Below are positions 1 to 8,271 of a stretch of 64,000 nucleotides of DNA, piece after piece (the first letter of the stretch is position 1; each line of letters begins with the position of its first letter). The DNA is from Chryseosolibacter sp964438975 (GTDB taxonomy: Bacteria > Bacteroidota > Bacteroidia > Cytophagales > Cyclobacteriaceae), in assembly GCA_964438975.1 (NCBI GenBank), contig CAYTMU010000011.1, forward strand, positions 1 to 64,000. The letters are read 5' to 3'. Below the pieces are notes generated by a model that did not search any database, had not been told where the DNA came from, and was given only the letters and a program-made list of their open reading frames with translations. Both the position numbers and the translations under genes were made by a program.

Positions 1-30
1 ACTCACTACTCACTACTCACCATTCAAACC
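1..30. repeat. short tandem repeat, ACTCACT type
   Basis: Units of ACTCACT/ACTCACC are repeated head to tail at the very edge of the window and run into the last codons of the minus-strand membrane-protein gene. The same repeat family recurs at 17184-17275, 17352-17388, about 24976-25018 and 57056-57080, always between genes. It may extend beyond the left edge. Confidence 0.7.
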
Positions 31-1282
31 TCACATTACTTCCCCACAACCCCTCGTGACTATTGATCGCGATAAACGCCAGCAGTGCGATGAAAACAAT
101 CGCAAGTCCTGCGTAGCCGATCCAGTTGCGCACCTTGAACTCTACGGCGACATCGGTCGCCGGGTTCGCTTTCGGGATCAGGTACAGGATCACCAACAAG
201 TTTACAACATAAAGATACTGTTCAAGCGGATGAACGAGAATGCCTGTGACGAGGAAGCTCAGGAAGATATACAACGATGTATGCAGGATAAAGAAACGTC
301 TCGTCGTACCGACGGTCAGCGAATTATCCCTGGAGGAAGCGTTTCTCCAGAACATGTATAATGCAACGCACACAATAGCTGCGATAGCAATAAACTTAAA
401 AGCGAATATCGTAGACTCCGTCCCTCCTTTTTCGAGGAGGAAGGTCAACTTCCGGGTAGTGAAAGACTGATCCCATACGACAAACGGAATGAACAGTGTC
501 ACCAGAAAGATCGGGATCACATTCTTGCGAGGCTCGACACGCTCGTCGCCTGAGGGCCACGCGGAAGTAAACACCCCGTATGCCATACCCGCTCCCCCGA
601 AGAACCCGATCGAGTATTCCATTACGTTCCAGAAGTTAAAATCGATCTCAGCTACTCTACCCATCACCTGTAGAAAATTTCCGAATGCAAATCCAAAACC
701 CGCACCGAGCGCCGAGCAGACGGAGACTTTCAGGATATTCCGATATTGGTTCCGGACGACAAACCAACCCACGGCAACACTACCGCCAAGACATGCCGCC
801 CACATCTCCGAACGAGGTGGGGTCATTAACCACTGAAACTGCATAACAAGTACACCGTACGTGAGAAGCCCGAATGCGATCATCTCGGTGAGCACACGAT
901 GCCAGGGGATCTTGTTCTGCCGCGAATCGACCAATGCCATACCCACCAGTCCGCCGCCGATGAAACCATATAGTACACCGATGACAAAGAGCATCAAAAG
1001 ACCGTAGTAGACATTGACAAAATCAGTTCCGCGTCCATATCCAACGATGAGTCCATAACTGATCACACCGCTGATACCCCAGCCTGCTGCCGCAGCCAGT
1101 GCAATCTTAAAGCTCTTCTGATACCAGTCTTTGCGTTTGGCGACCAGCACCAGGCACAGCACGCCGATCGCGCCCGCCCAGGCAGCACCCTGCTCATGCC
1201 CGAATCGCCCGCGCACGGCCCACGCTGTTCCCAGCGCCATCCCGACAAGGGCTATGGAAAGAAGTAAATTTCTATTCTTCAT
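17..1282 (-). CDS. polytopic membrane protein of unknown function
   Basis: I do not recognise a named family. The 421-residue protein is almost entirely hydrophobic, with about ten predicted membrane-spanning stretches and an N-terminal segment that could act as a signal anchor. Near residues 22-34 a charged, glycine-rich motif (RGRFGHEQG) lies between hydrophobic segments, which could be a binding or transport element. Its ATG overlaps the end of the upstream sialidase-like gene by 11 bases, so the two are translationally coupled and it is the last gene of the SusC-led locus. A role as transporter or membrane enzyme for a released product is only inference. The stop codon sits against a tandem repeat. 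Confidence 0.75.
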   Translation of the reverse strand: MKNRNLLLSIALVGMALGTAWAVRGRFGHEQGAAWAGAIGVLCLVLVAKRKDWYQKSFKIALAAAAGWGISGVISYGLIVGYGRGTDFVNVYYGLLMLFVIGVLYGFIGGGLVGMALVDSRQNKIPWHRVLTEMIAFGLLTYGVLVMQFQWLMTPPRSEMWAACLGGSVAVGWFVVRNQYRNILKVSVCSALGAGFGFAFGNFLQVMGRVAEIDFNFWNVMEYSIGFFGGAGMAYGVFTSAWPSGDERVEPRKNVIPIFLVTLFIPFVVWDQSFTTRKLTFLLEKGGTESTIFAFKFIAIAAIVCVALYMFWRNASSRDNSLTVGTTRRFFILHTSLYIFLSFLVTGILVHPLEQYLYVVNLLVILYLIPKANPATDVAVEFKVRNWIGYAGLAIVFIALLAFIAINSHEGLWGSNVRFEW

Positions 1283-2672
1283 GATCGATCGATTCCTTTA
1301 CCCAACTGACCGGGAAGGAGGCATACTTGATGGTCCTTCCGGGGCTGAAATGATTCCTGTGGAAACTATACACGATATGGATCCTACCATCGGCACCCTG
1401 TATGATGGAAGGGTAGTGACTTGCAGTCGGGCGCTCGTTCCTGTCATCATGCTCAACCTGCTTCTGCCATTTCCACGATTTGCCTTCGTCGTCCGAGATC
1501 GCGACTGTCAGATCATAGCGTCCTTTCTCCTGGTTATTGAAGACCATCGCCCACTCACCCGAAGCCAATGTGACCATATCGAAGCCGGCACCGGAGTTTG
1601 GCAGAATATCATCTTTTGGGATAGTCCATGTCATACCGCGATCGTAAGACTCGGTGCGCTGCATGCGCATCGGCGGGGGACCGTTGTCGCGCAGGTAGGC
1701 CACAAGATCTCCGTTCTTGCGGATACCGATCGTAGCTTGTATACCTGCACCTCCCAGCACGGGATTGCTGAATGCCCAGTCCTCTCCGAGGTTGTCGGAG
1801 ATGGCAAACAACGTGCAGTCAAATCCATCTGAATAAAGAGGGACGATCATCCGCTCGCCGAGAAATACGGCCTTGTTCTTTGTTTGCCAGCCCAGCCGGC
1901 TGGTCAAGGGGTATCCAAGCTCCGCCGGTGTTTCCTTTCCATCTGCGAATATCCTGCCACTGCGAACCATATTCCTTCCTCTGGACAAACTATCCATTTT
2001 CTGTTTGTAGGCTTCCCACTCCGTATGAACAAGTCCGCGAATGCTGTCGGGCATAGCCGGTATCAGCGATTCCTTCAGATAAGATTCGTAGTCACGTAAC
2101 TGTTCGGCTACCTGCCGAACGAAGCTGTCGCCCGGTTGAATGCCGCGCTCGGTTCTGTCGCCGGGTTTCACAAACAGGACGTCCTGCCATTTCCACTCGG
2201 GCGCGCCATCATTCTGATAATTCTCACTGATGCGGTACATCGGAATCGATGTCTCCCACTGGTTGGCCAGCACGGGGTACCACATCAACCACAGGCGATC
2301 CTTCGTATCCATGAAAAGAACAGGATTGATATCGGGAAATTCCTTCACATCGGCCATAACAAATGGGTCAGACCAGAGGGTCTGTCCCTGCTTAAGCCGG
2401 GCACCCATGATCCGCACGTCGTCAGCCCATCGTTCACCCGAACCCTGGAACCATGCAGCCAGAATATCCCCCCCGGGAAGTTCCACAACCGTCGGTCCGT
2501 GCACGTGTTGATCCTGGTAAGGGAACACGATCACACTGTCGATTTTCGCCGTTTGGTCCTGCCCGCCTGGTCCACATGACACCGTCAACAGTCCAGTTGA
2601 ACAGACCGAAACAATAGTCAACAACATTAAGAGACTCTGACTCTTCAAACGCATAGAATAATTCGTAAACAT
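1272..2672 (-). CDS. BNR-repeat sialidase-like lipoprotein
   Basis: A secreted protein of the BNR/sialidase superfamily (six-bladed propeller). Asp-box repeats of the S-x-D-x-G-x-x-W type are visible (SDNLGEDW, SYDRGMTW, SDDEGKSW). The N-terminus carries a hydrophobic segment ending in a lipobox-like TVSC, so it is probably an outer-membrane lipoprotein. The better start may be the in-frame ATG at 2654, which begins directly before the signal peptide. Family members include exo-alpha-sialidases, but many BNR proteins of Bacteroidota and Planctomycetota have no proven substrate, and I cannot confirm the sialidase arginine triad by eye. It lies 11 bases after the PhoPQ-related gene in one operon. 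Sialidase activity is plausible, not shown. Confidence 0.8.
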   Translation of the reverse strand: MFTNYSMRLKSQSLLMLLTIVSVCSTGLLTVSCGPGGQDQTAKIDSVIVFPYQDQHVHGPTVVELPGGDILAAWFQGSGERWADDVRIMGARLKQGQTLWSDPFVMADVKEFPDINPVLFMDTKDRLWLMWYPVLANQWETSIPMYRISENYQNDGAPEWKWQDVLFVKPGDRTERGIQPGDSFVRQVAEQLRDYESYLKESLIPAMPDSIRGLVHTEWEAYKQKMDSLSRGRNMVRSGRIFADGKETPAELGYPLTSRLGWQTKNKAVFLGERMIVPLYSDGFDCTLFAISDNLGEDWAFSNPVLGGAGIQATIGIRKNGDLVAYLRDNGPPPMRMQRTESYDRGMTWTIPKDDILPNSGAGFDMVTLASGEWAMVFNNQEKGRYDLTVAISDDEGKSWKWQKQVEHDDRNERPTASHYPSIIQGADGRIHIVYSFHRNHFSPGRTIKYASFPVSWVKESIDHEE

Positions 2673-2683
2673 GTATAGACCAA

Positions 2684-4042
2684 TTACCGAAGGAAAACCT
2701 CGTCGTTGTCAGCAACGAACATGCGCGTGCTCTCCGAGTACTCACCGCCATTAGCATCCTTGTATTTGAGATCGACGTAGAATGCGCGATAACCGGTCTC
2801 CGGATAGGGTTGCGTGACAGTAATCACCGATCCCTTTTTCTTCAACGGCACACTTTTGCCGGCCCACGTATCATTCCGGAAATCGGTATCCTGAGAATCC
2901 GCCGACCACAGCATGACGTCGACGAGAATGTCCCGCGTAGCGGTGACCTTAAGTGTGACACCCTTCTTTCCCTCCGTCAATTCCCAATCAAGGACAGGAT
3001 ACGGTGTGCCCGCCATTGTCTGCCCGAAGAACGCGCTCATCGCGGCGAGCGCCTGCCGCTGATCGCCGAGCTCATGACCGGCATTTGGTACGTAGTGGAT
3101 GAAGTTCTGGCCGGGAATACTATCAATATAGTGCTTGATCGCATCGACAGTCCAGTACTCATCGTTCGTGCCCATGAAGATCATCTTGGGCATCGTCAAT
3201 TCCTTGCGATATGAGTACGGGTCGACCATCGTAGTGATAGCCATGCCCTCTTCGGTCTTTGCTGTTTGTGGTATACCTAACTTGACGTAGTCTTCGATCT
3301 GAACACTGTAATCGTTCCACATCTTGATCTGATAGTCGAGATTCACCGGCATGTTCAGAATATCGATGACCATTGGCGCGATAGCGGCAACACGCTGATC
3401 ACTCGCCCCCGTTAGCCACGTCGTCCATCCGCGCTTGGAAGCACCCGATACCACGAAACGGTTGACGCGGTGATTCACTACCTGGGAGGAAAATTCCTGC
3501 ACAGCATCCATTGCGCGCACGGCGCTCTTGACCATGGGGAATAACATCGGCCAGCTATAATCACCATCCTGCTTGAATTGATGCAGTGTATACGAGATCA
3601 GAGCATCCTCTGTCAATTTGCCGACAAGCGGTTGATTCGGTGTGTTTCGCAAAACAGCGACGATAGCCTTGTTCTTCGCCGCCACGGACGCCATTGCTTG
3701 CGTGAACTTGTCATCATTCTTACTCCAGTTCGGTTGTCCCTTGCGATTACTTCCTCCCGTAATGAACATTAGCGCACCATCGTATTTGTTTTCAGCAGGC
3801 ACCAAAACCGTCAGTTGATGCGTCCATATGTACTCGTGCCACTGTTGAGAGGTCAGCAACAGGTTATATGCCTTGACCGGCCCGATATCATACGAATCTC
3901 TGACTGTCCATGAATAAGTTTTGTCGCCGTTGTTCAGGTATCCCTTCAGCGCGGTTTCCGGCGTAAGAGCCACCTGGCCAACAGAGTCGAAAACTGACAG
4001 TATGGCAAGCGTCAGAACTGCTGCAAATCTCATAATCTTCAT
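2684..4042 (-). CDS. PhoPQ-activated pathogenicity-related family alpha/beta hydrolase
   Basis: The protein matches the PhoPQ_related family (AprA-like) in length (452 aa) and in its opening motifs around LKGYLNNGD and YIWTHQLTVLVP. An N-terminal signal peptide ends near VGQ. The alpha/beta-hydrolase catalytic elements are visible: nucleophile elbow GASKRGW, an acid candidate in MGTNDEYW and a histidine in NAGHELGD. Family members are secreted serine hydrolases of unsettled substrate; the name comes from Salmonella regulation and says nothing about virulence here. It lies 18 bases after the ceramidase-like gene and 11 bases before the sialidase-like gene, so it is co-transcribed. An in-frame ATG at codon 4 is an alternative start. 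Confidence 0.85.
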   Translation of the reverse strand: MKIMRFAAVLTLAILSVFDSVGQVALTPETALKGYLNNGDKTYSWTVRDSYDIGPVKAYNLLLTSQQWHEYIWTHQLTVLVPAENKYDGALMFITGGSNRKGQPNWSKNDDKFTQAMASVAAKNKAIVAVLRNTPNQPLVGKLTEDALISYTLHQFKQDGDYSWPMLFPMVKSAVRAMDAVQEFSSQVVNHRVNRFVVSGASKRGWTTWLTGASDQRVAAIAPMVIDILNMPVNLDYQIKMWNDYSVQIEDYVKLGIPQTAKTEEGMAITTMVDPYSYRKELTMPKMIFMGTNDEYWTVDAIKHYIDSIPGQNFIHYVPNAGHELGDQRQALAAMSAFFGQTMAGTPYPVLDWELTEGKKGVTLKVTATRDILVDVMLWSADSQDTDFRNDTWAGKSVPLKKKGSVITVTQPYPETGYRAFYVDLKYKDANGGEYSESTRMFVADNDEVFLR

Positions 4043-4060
4043 TTTGTTCCTGGGTTATCG

Positions 4061-5323
4061 TTACTTCTTCTTTTTCATTTCATTCATCCATGCGAGCACT
4101 TCCTCGATATAGATCTCACCTGTCATTTCGCCCAGACTGGTGCGCGATACGTAGTCATAACGTTTAAAGCTATTGAAGTCAACCCTCGTCAGCATATAAC
4201 CGAACGCGTCGTTCGTAAGCCCAAACAAAAAAGCGTGCGGCGTATCCATGTTCCGCTTTACATAATATCCGATGTTGGGCAATGCCTCACCCGGGATCGT
4301 CAGCACCTTAGCCGTGCCAATGGTAAGAAAATTAAGCTGGGTCGCTATCGTGTTGTCACCCGTGCTTTTCATTTTCAGCGGAGAGTTGTTAAGAATATAG
4401 CGCATGATCTCCGAGTCGACGGGAAACCTCAGCGTTCTCGAAGCACACGTTAACACCGGGTCAGATTGCGGCTCGGCGTCACTCACAATTCGAAGGGCCT
4501 CGTCCGCCAGCAACGTCCCGATGCGTACACACTCTCCCCATTCATTCGTCTCACTTCCGTCTGCGAGCCGGGTATCGGCGGTCACCATCCCACCCTGGGC
4601 GCCGTTCATGAAGATCGCGACCCCGCCCGCACGTGCTTCTATCCGGTCGTAAAGCGGACCGCACAGATCAGGACTGAGAATTCCACGGTTCGAGCCGATC
4701 ACCTCGGGGTGAATAGCGTAGTTCACCAGTGTGACAATAGTCTGGCCTTTTGATTTTCCTTCGGTGGCCACCGCCTGGATAACACCACAACGTGGGTCAT
4801 ACAAATCGGGTGCGTAGTAGTTGTATGCGATCTTACCTTCGGCCTCACCGACTGCAATTTTCAGGGAAGCGGGCTGAAGTTTGGCAACCGCTTCATTGAC
4901 AGCATCGGCGATTTGACGAACACACCAGTCAAGATATTTCAAATCCGCATTCGACTTACCTTGGGCATCCGGGAATCCATAAGCATCGGGACCGCTATGA
5001 GTATGAGTCGCACCAATCAAGACGTTCTCCGGCGGAATACCATTGATCAGCTTCCGCGAGCGATCACCAAGCACAGACGGCCAACCGAGATTGTCCACAC
5101 TAACGATGGCAACACGTGTTCCGCCTTTCTCAAGCACCATGGCACGAGCGAAAAGATCACCCTTTTTCTCCGTGGCTTTCTTCGGTGTCCCGATTCCTCC
5201 CGATACAGGAAGCAAGGGATCTGGAGTGATGACGCGGACGGCAGCACCGACTCGCACCTGGCCCGAGACGATAACCGGTGTAAAACTCATCCACACTACG
5301 ACGACCAAGAGAATGCGAATCAT
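4061..5323 (-). CDS. neutral/alkaline ceramidase-like secreted protein
   Basis: The 420-residue protein begins with a signal peptide (cleavage near VSGQ) followed by the VGAAVRVITP opening typical of the neutral/alkaline non-lysosomal ceramidase N-terminal domain family. The metal-site motif ATHTHSGPD is present near residues 95-103 and a further histidine in NYAIHPEVIG. True neutral ceramidases are longer (about 650-750 residues) and have a C-terminal Ig-like domain that is absent here, so the substrate may be another amide or ester and not ceramide. It sits in the SusC-led operon between the beta-lactamase-fold gene (102 bases upstream) and the PhoPQ-related hydrolase. Hydrolase of this family: confident; ceramidase activity: uncertain. 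Confidence 0.8.
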   Translation of the reverse strand: MIRILLVVVVWMSFTPVIVSGQVRVGAAVRVITPDPLLPVSGGIGTPKKATEKKGDLFARAMVLEKGGTRVAIVSVDNLGWPSVLGDRSRKLINGIPPENVLIGATHTHSGPDAYGFPDAQGKSNADLKYLDWCVRQIADAVNEAVAKLQPASLKIAVGEAEGKIAYNYYAPDLYDPRCGVIQAVATEGKSKGQTIVTLVNYAIHPEVIGSNRGILSPDLCGPLYDRIEARAGGVAIFMNGAQGGMVTADTRLADGSETNEWGECVRIGTLLADEALRIVSDAEPQSDPVLTCASRTLRFPVDSEIMRYILNNSPLKMKSTGDNTIATQLNFLTIGTAKVLTIPGEALPNIGYYVKRNMDTPHAFLFGLTNDAFGYMLTRVDFNSFKRYDYVSRTSLGEMTGEIYIEEVLAWMNEMKKKK

Positions 5324-5425
5324 AATGAAAAGGAGATAATTCGTAAAAAGGTAACAATAAAACTATCAGATAAGGATTTCTCTCTCCTCACAGATCGCGC
5401 AAAGAACAACCCAAAAAGCGAATAC

Positions 5426-6703
5426 TTATTTTACCTTCGACTGGTAAGGACCAAAAACCGCCTTCACCTCATTTCGTTCATTCTCGTCATTGAGAATGAT
5501 CACGAAGTACTCTTCACCACCCGGCAGCACACGTACGACGATATGGCCATCCATGGATTTGTACGACCGCTCGACCAAGGTGCCGATCACGATCTTATTA
5601 GCCTCCATCATGTTGGTCGCAAACAAGTCGCGCGGCCCTTTATATAAATGTTGTGAAACCAGCCGCCGGAGCACCTCTTCACCCGGGTGATTCGATGACC
5701 ACGACTGACCGATCCATACCCTTGGTTTGAGCGTACCTACATTGAACTCATTATGTGAGTCGCGGTTCCCGTGGTGATCCAGCACGGCGACATCCACTTC
5801 ACCAACAGCCTTCGCAACATTTGTTCCTACGTCATTCCATGCCGGTACCCCCCGGTCCGCCAGACTGGGGCAATCCCCTCCCGTGTAGTATCGGAATTTT
5901 CCGTACTCAATCCGGATCGCCAGGCTCAGGGGATTCTCCGAAATCTGCATCGTATCGGCGCGTGGACCAAAATGTTCAAAAGTATCCGTCCCGGTGCCTT
6001 TCCAGATCATACCATTGGCTTTGACATTGCAAACATTGAACGACGGATAGATTTCCGGTCTATGCACGAGGACAATCTGATCGCTGCGCCCTGCCTGAAG
6101 TAACTCTGCCTTCATTCCGGAATTGCGCACGTGATAGTCGACGAAATTCCAATAGTTCATGATCCCACGTGCTTCGGGGACATCGGCCCCTGCACGACCC
6201 GCCCGAAGGTCTTTCAGACGCGGAGGATATTGGTAATCGGGATAACCGCGATCGATCATCTTTCGAATGGGAATCTCATCGCCCATACCAGTAATGCCGG
6301 ACCTGAAATATTTCCCCGTTCCCGACATAGGAACACCTTCATAGTAGCCGCCGAAATGGTCATCGTGAAAATGCGTGATCAGTGCGTAGTCGATCTTGCG
6401 CTGGCTGACAGCGGGGGCAAACCGGAGGAAATACCTGGCGATCCATTCATGCGCCAGTCTTGATCCGTCCGGGTGCGGCGCCGTTCGTCTCGGTGACGAA
6501 CCCGGTGGCATCTCGCCTGCATCGACCAGGAAAGTAGTCCCATCCGGAAGGATGTATAATGCTGCATCCCCCTTTCCGGTATTGATATGATGCAAGTCGA
6601 GGTAGCCTTCCCTCCATGGAGGAAGCGGTTCGCCAACCTGCTGCGAAAAAGAACTGACGGAGTATAGAAGCGCTACGAGAACGCCGTACAAAATTCTCGA
6701 CAT
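5426..6703 (-). CDS. secreted metallo-beta-lactamase-fold hydrolase
   Basis: After a signal peptide (SVSSFSQ) the protein has a metallo-beta-lactamase fold of the ComEC/Rec2-like type: the N-terminal motif LHHINTGKGDAALYILPDG, the metal-binding THFHDDHFGG (HxHxDH), an aspartate in YTGGDC and a histidine in LDHHGNRDS. ComEC membrane segments are absent, so this is a free secreted domain and not the DNA uptake channel. Substrates of such secreted proteins are mostly unknown; phosphodiester or lactone hydrolysis are options. It stands 83 bases after the purple-acid-phosphatase-like gene in the SusC-led locus. Confidence 0.85.
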   Translation of the reverse strand: MSRILYGVLVALLYSVSSFSQQVGEPLPPWREGYLDLHHINTGKGDAALYILPDGTTFLVDAGEMPPGSSPRRTAPHPDGSRLAHEWIARYFLRFAPAVSQRKIDYALITHFHDDHFGGYYEGVPMSGTGKYFRSGITGMGDEIPIRKMIDRGYPDYQYPPRLKDLRAGRAGADVPEARGIMNYWNFVDYHVRNSGMKAELLQAGRSDQIVLVHRPEIYPSFNVCNVKANGMIWKGTGTDTFEHFGPRADTMQISENPLSLAIRIEYGKFRYYTGGDCPSLADRGVPAWNDVGTNVAKAVGEVDVAVLDHHGNRDSHNEFNVGTLKPRVWIGQSWSSNHPGEEVLRRLVSQHLYKGPRDLFATNMMEANKIVIGTLVERSYKSMDGHIVVRVLPGGEEYFVIILNDENERNEVKAVFGPYQSKVK

Positions 6704-6786
6704 ATTGCAGTGTTTCGGTGACGTCGAACAGTGAGAAAGTCACCTTAAAGATAGACAACTTCCGAAAACGGCAAAGTCGGAGACGA

Positions 6787-8175
6787 TCAAAGGCGCTCCG
6801 GCGTGTCGGGGATACGGTTCTCCAACTTGTTCGGCTTTCCCTTTTGCTTTTGGAGGTCAAACGCGTCGTAGAGATCACCTGTCGCGGTAAACGACTGGAA
6901 AGAAAGTTTGTCGCCGTCGATAGTAATGATCTGGAAGAGTTGTGTATTCCTCGCGCGTCTGTCCATCCATCCGTCGTCGGATACATCGTACATCTTTGGC
7001 CCGCTGACCGACACGACATACATCGTACCGGAGGTCTTATCATTCACACTATAGCCAGTCGGCACATTGTTGACCATTCCCCGGCCATATGCGTGATCAT
7101 GTCCCTGGAGAACGATATCGACCTTGTGCTTATCGAAGATCGGCTTGAACCGGTCTCTGAGTTTTACATTGTCGCGATTTGACTTCGTAGAAAACACGGG
7201 GTAATGGAACGTAATGGCAGTCCATTTCCTGGGATCATTCGTCAGTACGGAGTCAAGCCAGACAGCCTGTTTCTCACGGTAGTACGGAGACTCGTCGATC
7301 TGTTCGGCATCCAGGGAGATGACTTTCAGATTCGGGTAGTCGACTACATAGCAGATCTCCTCAAGGCCTTTGGGACCATTCGTTGGCAGGTTGAACTGCG
7401 CCCTCCATTGAGGAGACAATTTTCCATCCCTTCCGTATTCATGATTGCCCGGCGTCATCACGCTTGGCACGGTGGCGTGGATGAAGTTTCCAGCATAGAA
7501 CCACTCACCCCAGTCGAGGTCGCGGTCGTGACGGTTTATCAAGTCCCCCGCATACAGCATAAAGTCGATATGAGGAATTGTTTTGTAGGCCTCGCGAATG
7601 ACACGCGACCACATTGATTTCAGATCGTTCTGCGCATCGCCGAAGTAGAGAAAAGAAAGTTTTTGCGAATTCATATCCGGCATCTGCACCTGGTACCATT
7701 CACTCCACGAACCTTCAGACCCAACGCGGTAGACATATTTCCGGGCCGGCTCGAGACCGCGTATCGTCGCCGAAAAGTAGTGAGCAGATACGCGCGGCTC
7801 CTCGAGGTGTTTGGTTACGAGCGCTTCTGTCGACGCCTTTTCCCGCTTAACGCTTTGTCTGAATTCCGTTCCTGCAGTCGCGACAGCGTATTCCACAAAT
7901 CCTTCCGCAACAGTTGTGTCCGTTCTCCAGTTGACTGCCAGTGTCGTTCCCGGATCCTCCTTGAGATTGAGCATGACACGATCCGGCTCTTTCGTGGGGA
8001 AGAGCAACCGCTCCGGAAGCTTTATAGCCTCGCTGTGCGAGTGGTGGTGGTACGTGTCGGTGTGGTCGTGATGCGCATGCGTGTGCGGATCGTAGGTCTC
8101 ATACCGGAATGCTGTGTACAGGATCAGCGTCAACACGCCGACAGTCGTCACAGTGAACTTCAGCTTCTTTTTCAT
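6787..8175 (-). CDS. purple-acid-phosphatase-like metallophosphoesterase with His-rich N-terminus
   Basis: An uncleaved-looking membrane anchor (residues 8-22) is followed by a histidine-rich stretch (nine His between residues 31 and 47), a fibronectin-like purple acid phosphatase N-terminal domain (about 60-150, ending with RKYVYRVG) and a calcineurin-like phosphoesterase domain. Metal-site motifs are in order: FGDAQND, AGDLINRHD, GNHEYG, HYPVFS and GHDHAYGR. Family members hydrolyse phosphomonoesters or diesters outside the cytoplasm. The His-rich tail could bind zinc or iron and feed the dinuclear centre (inference). It follows susD after 96 bases containing two hairpins, so expression may be lower than SusCD. 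Confidence 0.87.
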   Translation of the reverse strand: MKKKLKFTVTTVGVLTLILYTAFRYETYDPHTHAHHDHTDTYHHHSHSEAIKLPERLLFPTKEPDRVMLNLKEDPGTTLAVNWRTDTTVAEGFVEYAVATAGTEFRQSVKREKASTEALVTKHLEEPRVSAHYFSATIRGLEPARKYVYRVGSEGSWSEWYQVQMPDMNSQKLSFLYFGDAQNDLKSMWSRVIREAYKTIPHIDFMLYAGDLINRHDRDLDWGEWFYAGNFIHATVPSVMTPGNHEYGRDGKLSPQWRAQFNLPTNGPKGLEEICYVVDYPNLKVISLDAEQIDESPYYREKQAVWLDSVLTNDPRKWTAITFHYPVFSTKSNRDNVKLRDRFKPIFDKHKVDIVLQGHDHAYGRGMVNNVPTGYSVNDKTSGTMYVVSVSGPKMYDVSDDGWMDRRARNTQLFQIITIDGDKLSFQSFTATGDLYDAFDLQKQKGKPNKLENRIPDTPERL

Positions 8176-8192
8176 GGCTAAAAGTATAAAAG

Positions 8193-8250
8193 AATGGCGG
8201 AGAACGAGTCTCCGCCATTGTAGTGAAAATAGCGGAGATTGCTCTCCGTT
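8193..8250 (-). terminator. two hairpins between susD and the phosphatase gene
   Basis: Two inverted repeats occupy the gap after susD. The first pairs 8193-8203 with 8209-8219 (11 bp stem, 5-base loop). The second pairs 8231-8238 with 8243-8250. They share the core CGGAGA/TCTCCG. On the minus strand the stronger one is followed by a T-rich stretch (TCTTTTATACTTTT), so it may be a leaky terminator or an RNA-stabilising 3' structure that keeps SusCD transcript above the downstream enzymes. Confidence 0.6.
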
Positions 8251-8271
8251 ACTTCCAATTAAGACAAAGTA

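Noticed and set aside
1131..1832. Long plus-strand frame opposite the membrane-protein and sialidase-like genes
   Set aside because: It is a shadow in the antisense direction of two genes with clear protein features, and shows no domain.
5426..6703. ComEC DNA-uptake protein
   Set aside because: Only the beta-lactamase-fold domain is present, with a signal peptide and no membrane channel.
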